DNA of 49,373 bases from JANWZL01 sp041640815. GTDB taxonomy: Bacteria > Pseudomonadota > Gammaproteobacteria > Burkholderiales > Thiobacillaceae. Location of the stretch: positions 1-49,373 of the forward strand of contig JBEPZO010000013.1 in NCBI GenBank assembly GCA_041640815.1, given 5' to 3'. The position numbers and the translations under genes were made by a program. The notes below the pieces were generated by a model. The model had not been told where the DNA came from and did not search any database. It worked only from the letters and a program-made list of their open reading frames with translations. Shown here piece after piece: positions 43,323-49,373 of this stretch. The first letter of the stretch is position 1. Every line of letters begins with the position of its first letter.

Positions 43323-43587
43323 ATCGACCTCGCTTGGGATGAAGTGGTGATGTTAGCTATGATAGCAATAAGCGCAGACGGGTACAGCTTGCCTGACCGA
43401 CTCGCTCTACAAATCATGATGTGCTAAACCGACGATGTTTTAAGCTCAGTGTGCACCGCCTTGGATTCGCACACAGGGAGGTGCCGGGCGCGGGACAAGC
43501 TACAAGGCGAGTGTTGCCGTCCTTGGCGGGCGGGGTGTCGTAGCACTTAACCCCTATGCTAGCGAAAAAGACACGGAGAAGAAAGGC

Positions 43588-43911
43588 ATGACCTACGTCG
43601 TTACCGAAAATTGCATCCAGTGCAAATACACCGACTGCGTGGACGTCTGCCCCGTGGACTGCTTTCACGAGGGCCCCAACTTTCTGGTCATCGACCCCGA
43701 CGAGTGCATCGATTGCACGCTTTGCGTGGCGGAGTGTCCCGCCGAGGCCATCTTTGCCGAGGACGATGTGCCCGATGATCAGCGCCACTTCATTCAGCTC
43801 AACGCCGAACTGGCCAAAAAGTGGCCGGTGATCGTCGAGAAGAAGGACCCGCTGCCCGATGCCGATGCGTGGAACGGTAAGCCGGACAAGCTGAAATTAC
43901 TCCAGCGCTGA
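43588..43911 (+). CDS. fdxA: Seven-iron ferredoxin FdxA
   Basis: A 107-residue ferredoxin with one 3Fe-4S and one 4Fe-4S cluster. Cysteines are in ENCIQCKYTDCVDVCPVDCF and ECIDCTLCVAECP. The C-terminal extension (from about residue 55) is that of the Azotobacter FdI/FdxA type. AGAAAGG precedes the ATG. It is a low-potential electron carrier whose partner cannot be told from position. Confidence 0.95.
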   Translation: MTYVVTENCIQCKYTDCVDVCPVDCFHEGPNFLVIDPDECIDCTLCVAECPAEAIFAEDDVPDDQRHFIQLNAELAKKWPVIVEKKDPLPDADAWNGKPDKLKLLQR

Positions 43912-44023
43912 GCTTGGCCAAACGCGCAGCGCGCCCCATCCGGCGGATGCGACGAAAGCCCATCGCCGCCCCCTGCCTGCCAAACAGTCGCGTGAGCAGG
44001 CGATATGCTAGCGGCCTGTTCGC

Positions 44024-45091
44024 TTACTCGGCGCTCATGCCGGCGACCTGGATGCGTTGCTGGGCCGCAAATTCAAGCATGCGGTTGATGGGACGCACCG
44101 CCTTGACGCGGATTTCCTCCGGGATCTGAATCTCGTTCTCCCCCGTCTCCAGCACATGGGCCAGTTTTCTCAGTCCATTCATGGCCATCCATGGGCAATG
44201 CGCACAGGAGACACAGGTGGCCCCTTTGCCGCCGCTGGGTGCCTCTAACAGCAACTTTTCGGGGGCCGCCTGATGCATCTTGTGGAAGATGCCGATATCG
44301 GTGGCGACGATGAAGCTCGGATTGGGCAGTTCCTGTACGGCGCGGATGAGCTGGGTGGTAGATCCCACCACGTCGGCCATAGCGATGACCTCGGCGGGTG
44401 ATTCAGGGTGCACGAGGATGGCCGCTTCCGGATGCTCGCGCTTGAGCTGCCGGATGCCTTCGGCCTTGAACTTCTCGTGCACCACACATGCGCCCTGCCA
44501 GAGGATCATGTCGGCACCGGTCGTGCGTTGCACGTAGTCGCCGAGATAGCGATCGGGGGCCCAGAGGATCTTCTCGCCCCGCGCTTTCAAATGCTCCACC
44601 ACCTTGACCGCGATACTCGAGGTCACGACCCAGTCGGCGCGCGCCTTGACCGCCGCCGAGGTGTTGGCATAGACCACCACCGTGCGGTCCGGATGCGCAT
44701 CGCAGAAGGGGATGAATTCCTCCGCCGGGCATGACAGGTCGAGGGAACACTCTGCCCCAAGATCGGGCATCAACACCCGTTTCTCGGGGTTGAGGATCTT
44801 TGCCGTCTCACCCATGAAGCGCACCCCGGCCACCACCAGGGTCTTAGCCTTCGAGGCATGGCCGAAGCGTGCCATCTCCAAGGAGTCGGACACACAGCCA
44901 CCGGTCTCCTCCGCCAGCCGCTGCAGATCGGCCGAGGTATAGTAGTGCGCCACGAGCACGGCGTCCTGGACCTTGAGCAGGTGCTTGATGCGGGCGATCA
45001 GCGACGTCCGCTCGGCATCATCCAGCGTTTCCTCGACGACGGGGGGGACGTCCACCACGGGGTGTGCGAGGTGCGGCAGGGCAGAGGTCAT
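44024..45091 (-). CDS. nadA: Quinolinate synthase NadA
   Basis: Condenses iminoaspartate and dihydroxyacetone phosphate to quinolinate for NAD synthesis, using a 4Fe-4S cluster. The 355 residues include VLVAHYYTSADLQRLAEETGG, VRFMGETAKILNPEK, the first Cys in LGAECSLDLSCP, another in WQGACVVHEKF, and the third near GATCVSCAHCPWMAMN. It faces fdxA tail to tail and is divergent from hda. Confidence 0.96.
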   Translation of the reverse strand: MTSALPHLAHPVVDVPPVVEETLDDAERTSLIARIKHLLKVQDAVLVAHYYTSADLQRLAEETGGCVSDSLEMARFGHASKAKTLVVAGVRFMGETAKILNPEKRVLMPDLGAECSLDLSCPAEEFIPFCDAHPDRTVVVYANTSAAVKARADWVVTSSIAVKVVEHLKARGEKILWAPDRYLGDYVQRTTGADMILWQGACVVHEKFKAEGIRQLKREHPEAAILVHPESPAEVIAMADVVGSTTQLIRAVQELPNPSFIVATDIGIFHKMHQAAPEKLLLEAPSGGKGATCVSCAHCPWMAMNGLRKLAHVLETGENEIQIPEEIRVKAVRPINRMLEFAAQQRIQVAGMSAE

Positions 45092-45207
45092 AAGGCGAGG
45101 CCAAGCAAGGCTGAGTAAAGGATGGAGGCGTATTTTCCTCCTATTTGGGGGTCTGAGATAGGGCTGTCAAGGGCCACTTTCGTCAGCTGCTGCTAGACTG
45201 AGTAGCC

Positions 45208-45894
45208 ATGCGACAACTGATCCTCGATATCCGGCCCCACACGCCACCCACCCTCGATAACTTCCTGGCCGGCGCCAATCGAGAAGTCCTCGACACCCTC
45301 CACGCCGCGGCGCAAGGTCAGTGTGCAGAGGCCGTGCTCTATCTATGGGGGCCGCAAGGCGCCGGCAAGACCCACCTTCTGCGCGCCGTGGTCGGGGCAG
45401 CGCATGCGTTGGGCCGGCAGGCCCAATACCTGCCCGCTGGCGAGCCGCTGCCGGAGGCGCCCTTTGGCCTCTTGGCCGTGGACGACGTTGAGACGCTGGA
45501 CGAGGGCTTGCAGCTCGCCCTGTTTGATCGCATCAACTCGGCGCGTGAGGGCCTAGGGCTCGTGGTGGTGGCAGGCCATGCCCCGCCGGCCCGGCTGGCC
45601 CTACGCCCCGACCTCGCGAGCCGCTTGGCATGGGGGCTGGTCTACTGCCTCCAGCCCTTGAACGACGACGACAAACGGCAAGCCATCCTCGCCCGGGCCC
45701 AGGCGCGCGGCATGGCCCTCGCCCCGGAGCTCGCGCACTACCTGCTCAACCATTGCCGGCGCGACTTGCCCAGCCTGCTGGCGCTGGTCGATGCCTTGGA
45801 TGAGTACTCGCTCAGCCAAAAGCGCCCCCTCTCGCTCGCCTTGCTGAAATCCATGCTCGAGGCCGACTCACGCGATGCCACGCGCCGGCCCTAG
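45208..45894 (+). CDS. hda: DnaA regulatory inactivator Hda
   Basis: With the sliding clamp, promotes hydrolysis of ATP on DnaA after initiation. The 228 residues comprise an N-terminal clamp-binding segment (MRQLILDI), the Walker A GPQGAGKTHLLRAV, Walker B LLAVDDVETLD and the sensor region LRPDLASRLAWGLVYCLQPL, and lack the DnaA DNA-binding domain. The length fits the Hda family. The GT-like gene follows after 60 bases. Confidence 0.93.
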   Translation: MRQLILDIRPHTPPTLDNFLAGANREVLDTLHAAAQGQCAEAVLYLWGPQGAGKTHLLRAVVGAAHALGRQAQYLPAGEPLPEAPFGLLAVDDVETLDEGLQLALFDRINSAREGLGLVVVAGHAPPARLALRPDLASRLAWGLVYCLQPLNDDDKRQAILARAQARGMALAPELAHYLLNHCRRDLPSLLALVDALDEYSLSQKRPLSLALLKSMLEADSRDATRRP

Positions 45895-45954
45895 AGCTGC
45901 AGCCAGCGCGCTCAAGCCGCCTGTTGCCCGATCGCCCCGCACGCGCGGGCCCCT

Positions 45955-47040
45955 ATGAGATCGGCGCCAATGCACCTGCTCGTCTGCATCAGTCACCACG
46001 GGCGCGGCCACCTGGCCCAGATCGCACCCGTGCTCAACGCCCTGAGGGTGCTGTGGCCAGCGCTGCGTCTCACGGTGCGCTCTGCCCTCCCCTATCCCGT
46101 GCTCGCCGAGCGCATCCGTGGCCCTTTCGTCCACTACGCGCAGGCCGCCGACTGTGGCCTGAGCATGCGCGACGCGCTGCGCGTCGACCTTGACGCCTCC
46201 TTGACCGCCTATCGCGACTTTCATGCCCAATGGCCGAAGCGGGTGTATCGCGAGGCCGAGTTCCTGCGCGCCGCCGGCATCGATGCCGTGCTGAGCAACG
46301 TCGCCTATCTGCCGCTGGCTGCCGCCCGCGTTGCCGGCATACCTGCTGTCGCGCTTTGCTCACTGAACTGGCTCGACATCTTCCGCCACTACTTTGGGGA
46401 GGCAGCCGGGGCGCCGGTGATCATGGAGCAGATGGCAGCCGCCTACGGCGCTGCCCGGGCCTTCCTGCGCCCGACGCCATCGATGCCCATGGCCGATCTC
46501 CCCCATGGTCGCGCTGTACCGCCGATTGCCCAGCGCGGCATCGCCCGCCGCCAAGCGCTGCGCCTGCGACTGGGGCTATCGGCAGCCGCGCGCATCGTGC
46601 TCGTCGGCATGGGTGGGATTGCTTACCGCCCCAAGGGCGAGGATTGGCAGCGGGGCCGCGATCTCGCCTGGCTGGTTCCCGACGATTGGCGCGGCGCGAG
46701 CGGCCAGGTGTATGGTCTGTCTGAAGCGGGCATGCCTTTCCGCGATCTGTTGGCCTCCTGCGATGCCTTGGTCACCAAGCCCGGTTACGGCAGTTTTGTC
46801 GAGGCCGCGGTCAGCGCCGTGCCAGTCCTCTACCTGCCACGGCCAGACTGGCCGGAGACGCCGTATTTGGTCGACTGGCTGCAGCGCAACGCCCGCGCAG
46901 CCGAAATCGACGAACACGCGTGGCAATCGGCAGGGATCGAGGCCGCCCTGGAGCGATTGTGGGCCATGCCACCCGCGCAGCCGGTCGAGCCTGCGGGCGC
47001 ACAGGTCGCCGCGAGCGCGCTACGCGACCTGCTCGCGTAA
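45955..47040 (+). CDS. GT-B-like glycosyltransferase-related protein
   Basis: A 361-residue protein with a MurG-like/GT-B layout. The N-terminal loop is SHHGRGHLAQIAPVLNAL, a substrate-side region follows, and the C-terminal domain has LVTKPGYGSFVEAAVSAVPVLYLPRPDW, like nucleotide-sugar binding in GT-B enzymes. No acceptor can be assigned, and it could have a non-glycosyltransferase role. The start is uncertain: ATG 45955 or ATG 45970. Neither has a strong Shine-Dalgarno sequence. It follows hda in the same direction. Confidence 0.75.
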   Translation: MRSAPMHLLVCISHHGRGHLAQIAPVLNALRVLWPALRLTVRSALPYPVLAERIRGPFVHYAQAADCGLSMRDALRVDLDASLTAYRDFHAQWPKRVYREAEFLRAAGIDAVLSNVAYLPLAAARVAGIPAVALCSLNWLDIFRHYFGEAAGAPVIMEQMAAAYGAARAFLRPTPSMPMADLPHGRAVPPIAQRGIARRQALRLRLGLSAAARIVLVGMGGIAYRPKGEDWQRGRDLAWLVPDDWRGASGQVYGLSEAGMPFRDLLASCDALVTKPGYGSFVEAAVSAVPVLYLPRPDWPETPYLVDWLQRNARAAEIDEHAWQSAGIEAALERLWAMPPAQPVEPAGAQVAASALRDLLA

Positions 47041-47112
47041 GCGCAAGACCTCGCTACGCCCAGCCTGCTGGCGAGGCGAGAGGGCTGCACGAACCCCGCT
47101 TAGCCCCCCGGC

Positions 47113-47484
47113 TCAGCCTGTCTGCTGCTGTTCTTTGGCGATCTCCGCATGCACCTTGGCCATATCCAATTCCCTCGCCCGCGCGATGAGATCGTCCAGC
47201 GCGCTGGCCGGCAGGGCGCCGGGTTGCGCGTAGATGATGACCTTTTCCCGGAAGATCATCAGGGTGGGAATGGAGCGGATCTGGAAGTGGGCCGCCAAGG
47301 CCTGCTCCTCCTCGGTATTGACCTTGGCAAAGACGATGTCTGGATGCTTTTCCGAGGCCGCCTCGAACACCGGCGCGAAGCTGCGGCAAGGCCCGCACCA
47401 AGGGGCCCAAAAATCGATGATGACGAAATCGTTGTTCAGGACGGTCTGCTCGAAGTTCGCTTGCGTGAGTTCGACAACGGCCAT
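47113..47484 (-). CDS. Thioredoxin family protein (second copy)
   Basis: A 123-residue thioredoxin with the active site WAPWCGPCRSFAPVF and cis-Pro in RSIPTLMIFREK. The C-terminal extension (about 15 residues after the fold, rich in charged residues) is not found in TrxA at 42996. ATG 47484 is preferred because MAVVELTQANFEQTV is a typical start and GGGAAAG lies upstream. The in-frame upstream extension lacks family residues. Probably cytoplasmic, as no signal peptide is seen. Confidence 0.93.
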   Translation of the reverse strand: MAVVELTQANFEQTVLNNDFVIIDFWAPWCGPCRSFAPVFEAASEKHPDIVFAKVNTEEEQALAAHFQIRSIPTLMIFREKVIIYAQPGALPASALDDLIARARELDMAKVHAEIAKEQQQTG

Positions 47485-47705
47485 GTGAGTCTTTCCCGTA
47501 AGTTGATCTGACCACCCTTGGGCTTGCATGGGTGACTTGGCGCCGGGGCGAGGCTAGGCAACGCTGCGCGCTGGGCTTGGCGAGCGCACGGCGGCTCATC
47601 ACGCAACACCGCATACAGAGGTGTAGGGCCCAAGGCGTCTGGCCAAGGGTGCCGTACGCCCACATGCACCTTGCTTCAGCGTCTGCCTCGCTGGACGTAG
47701 AAATG

Positions 47706-47728
47706 AAAAAGCCGACCAAACGGTCGGC
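47706..47728 (-). terminator. Intrinsic terminator for the small minus-strand gene
   Basis: On the minus strand GCCGACC and GGTCGGC form a 7-bp stem with a 4-base loop, followed by a run of T (47710-47706). It is 30 bases downstream of the stop of the 82-residue gene at 47758. Confidence 0.8.
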
Positions 47729-47757
47729 CTAGACATCATACCATGAGCTGGATGCGT

Positions 47758-48006
47758 TCAACCCGCCACCAGCAGACCCGGCCTCGTCTCAGGCGAACAC
47801 CGCCATAGGTTGGGGCTCTCCTTAAGATTGGCCTTCACCTCGGCATGGTTGACCGCTTTGATGAGCGCGGTCGCCAAGGCGCGTGCCTCTTCCAGACTGA
47901 GGGTGAGGACGGGGTTGGGGTCACTTGTCAGGGTGATCGCCACCCGCTCATGTCCGTCCTCGGCAGCAACGAGGACGACTTGCGCTTGGTTCACCTGGGA
48001 TGACAT
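47758..48006 (-). CDS. Small unknown protein (82 residues)
   Basis: No family is recognised. The protein is soluble and has no signal peptide. The middle is amphipathic: VAITLTSDPNPVLTLSLEEA then RALATALIKAVNHAEV. It is accepted as a gene because a strong AGGAGG lies 9 bases before the ATG and an intrinsic terminator follows the stop. Upstream 426 bases are non-coding. Confidence 0.7.
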   Translation of the reverse strand: MSSQVNQAQVVLVAAEDGHERVAITLTSDPNPVLTLSLEEARALATALIKAVNHAEVKANLKESPNLWRCSPETRPGLLVAG

Positions 48007-48432
48007 GGAACGCTCCCTCCTGAGTCGATGTCGTCATCGACAACGCGGCACGTAGCATGCCAACTGATCGTTACAGCAAGCAAGGCGATAAGCGATGCCG
48101 AAACAGGGGGATATCCAAAACCGTCCAGACCCACGGCGCCAGAGCGTCGCTGGATCATCAACACGGCTGTCGGGATCTCGTTCACCCAGCCGCATTACCG
48201 TGGCCGCCACGACAACCATGGGACGGCATGCCCCTAAGAGGCCGCGAGAAGGCTGCTGCCATTGTCGGCGAGCGGGTGGGGGCTGCCCTTCGAGGGCAGG
48301 CGCAGGGCTGATGGCCTCATCGCATGGGCAGCCGAGCCGACCGCTACCCTTCTGGGTGGGCCAAGCCGACCTGGCTTACTGCCCCCACTGCTTGGTCGGC
48401 TTGCTTGTTACCCCGATGAGCGAAACAACCTG
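48007..48432. other. Intergenic region with hairpins
   Basis: No convincing gene is seen in these 426 bases. One hairpin, AAGCCGACC and GGTCGGCTT with a 10-bp stem (48362-48371 and 48394-48403), uses the same stem as the terminator at 47706. A short CTGCCC-TTCGA-GGGCAG hairpin lies near 48285. Confidence 0.5.
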
Positions 48433-48747
48433 TTAGGGTTTCGATGCGCGCCGCCGCTCGACCACCACCGTCACATGCGGTTTGAGCCGGGCGACCGTCG
48501 CCGGCCCGATGCCCTTGACCCGTTCGAGATCCTCAACTCGCTTGAAGGGGCCATGCACGCGCCGATACTCGATGATGGCCTGCGCCTTCGCCGGGCCGAT
48601 GCCCGGCAGCGACTCCAGCTCGGATTGCGTGGCCGTGTTGAGCTCCACCTGCGCCCAAGCAGGCCAAGCCAGACAAAAGGCACAGATCAGCCATGGCAGG
48701 AACTGGCGCCCCAAGCGCCGGCCCCTGAGCGGCAGACCTGACCCCAC
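48433..48747 (-). CDS. comEA: ComEA-like helix-hairpin-helix DNA-binding protein
   Basis: A small exported DNA-binding protein of the ComEA group, used in DNA uptake. A hydrophobic signal segment (FLPWLICAFCLAWPAWA) ends at a likely cleavage site before QVELNTAT. Two helix-hairpin-helix motifs follow, LESLPGIGPAKAQAIIEYR and LERVKGIGPATVARLKPH. The start is uncertain: GTG 48747 puts the signal peptide near the N-terminus and is chosen for that. An open frame continues upstream to 48891, where an in-frame ATG at 48810 is also possible, but these would place about 55-80 residues before the signal segment. Confidence 0.8.
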   Translation of the reverse strand: MGSGLPLRGRRLGRQFLPWLICAFCLAWPAWAQVELNTATQSELESLPGIGPAKAQAIIEYRRVHGPFKRVEDLERVKGIGPATVARLKPHVTVVVERRRASKP

Positions 48748-48909
48748 CCCTGCCCCGCCAACCGGCACGCCAGTGAATTCATCGCCTTTAGGGCTCGCAT
48801 TGCCGCGCATCGGCCTCCTCCCCCCTTCCACGTCCTCCAATCTGGTAGCCCTCTCGCTATTGTATGCCGGAAATGCGTCGCTAAACCGCACAAAAAAGGC
48901 GGTCCTGGC

Positions 48910-49152
48910 TCAAGCTGCGAGTATCTCAGTCTGGGGCCATTCCCTCAAGGCACTTGCCACGGCCTGCCCGCGCCGAAGATGTAGGCTCCAGACCGAAAAC
49001 GACCTCAAGGTGGGTTTCGCCGCAGCAACAACGGTAAGGGGCTCAGCAAACGCTTCTGGCTCGCGGCCGAAGCCCCCCCATGCTTGCAGGTGCTGCATGC
49101 GCTCATCGTGGCACTGGGGAAAGTGGGTGTCCCTTGGAAAGTGGGTGTCCAT
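48910..49152 (-). other. Open frame of doubtful coding value
   Basis: An 80-residue open frame with no recognisable family. Its first codons (MDTHFPRDTHFPQ) are only the translation of the tandem 13-bp motif at 49120-49150, so the listed start is suspect. Later parts contain no known motif. It may be a remnant linked to the mobile-element motif. Confidence 0.25.
49120..49150. repeat. Tandem pair of the RAYT-linked 13-bp motif
   Basis: AAAGTGGGTGTCC occurs at 49120-49132 and 49138-49150 with a 5-base spacer. It is identical to the copy upstream of the RAYT gene at 5009. Confidence 0.6.
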
Positions 49153-49167
49153 TTCTGGCCCGGCCCC

Positions 49168-49373
49168 TCACCACCGCCGCGGCGTGAAGCCCTCTGGGGT
49201 GGTCAGTTCAAACACCTCGTCATGGATGGTGGCGGTGTATAGCCCTGCCGCCTGCGCTTCCTGCATCACCCCAGGGTCCCAGTCAATCCCCGCCAGAATG
49301 CCCACCCGCGCCTTGCCCGCTAGCTCCGGTATCATCTGCGGCAGCGCCTTGAGCTGCTCAATCAGCTGCGCAA
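49168..49373 (-). CDS. C-terminal end of a truncated protein (possible PD-(D/E)XK/DUF3782-like)
   Basis: Minus-strand reading open from the right edge to TGA 49170-49168, 67 residues. It contains VGILAGIDWDPGVMQEA and GLYTATIHDEVFELTTP, then GFTPRRW at the end. This resembles the C-terminal part of DUF3782-type nuclease-like proteins often found near transposons. The gene starts outside the window, so function is not assigned. Confidence 0.5.
   Translation of the reverse strand, partial: AQLIEQLKALPQMIPELAGKARVGILAGIDWDPGVMQEAQAAGLYTATIHDEVFELTTPEGFTPRRW

Noticed and set aside
48262..48741. A 159-codon plus-strand open frame overlapping comEA
   Set aside because: No family resemblance, and most of it lies opposite the two helix-hairpin-helix motifs of comEA.

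Overview
The window looks like a GC-rich betaproteobacterial chromosome. This rests on trxA beside rho, a seven-iron ferredoxin, Hda, a phoB-phoR pair, a 1273-residue FAD/Fe-S oxidoreductase of the DUF3683 type, and a PTS without sugar permeases. The hydrogenase-like membrane complex fits a respiratory or chemolithotrophic lifestyle, but that and any finer taxonomy are inference. No rRNA, tRNA or CRISPR array was seen.

Layout. Positions 1-2678 hold tRNA-modification genes (a 5'-truncated sua5, then queA) and a YqaA/DedA membrane protein. Positions 2680-7140 are an accessory island: a frameshifted DDE transposase relic, a YefM-YoeB toxin-antitoxin pair, a REP-associated tyrosine transposase, a second copy of the relic's 3' end, an A+T-richer gene for a protein with internal repeats carrying calcium-loop motifs, and a decayed IS481-type transposase. 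bioD follows. Positions 7886-15208 (minus strand) encode a six-subunit complex related to formate hydrogenlyase and complex I (HyfB-C-E-F-G-I type). Its large subunit has lost the cysteines that hold the NiFe centre. psiE and grxD follow.

Positions 16900-31350 form a chemotaxis cluster: a receptor without a periplasmic domain, cheY, cheA, cheW, two large receptors with near-identical 1.15-kb 3' halves, cheR, cheD, cheB, then a STAS protein and a REC-PP2C-ATPase protein resembling the HsbA/HsbR partner-switch. The two large receptors end in pentapeptides suited to tethering CheR/CheB. The first receptor and CheD share a different tail, GEVELF. CheA has four YG(L/F)F repeats in its linker.

From 31547 on come a minimal regulatory PTS (IIA-Man type, HPr, EI), the large FAD/Fe-S oxidoreductase followed by a HIT gene cut short by a rearrangement, phoB-phoR behind a candidate Pho box, argB, rho (with a decayed duplicate of its own 3' end just downstream) behind trxA, fdxA, nadA, hda, a GT-B-like protein, a second thioredoxin, a small unknown protein, comEA, and the C-terminal end of a truncated gene. 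Two copies of a 13-bp motif, also found beside the tyrosine transposase at position 5009, lie near the right edge.
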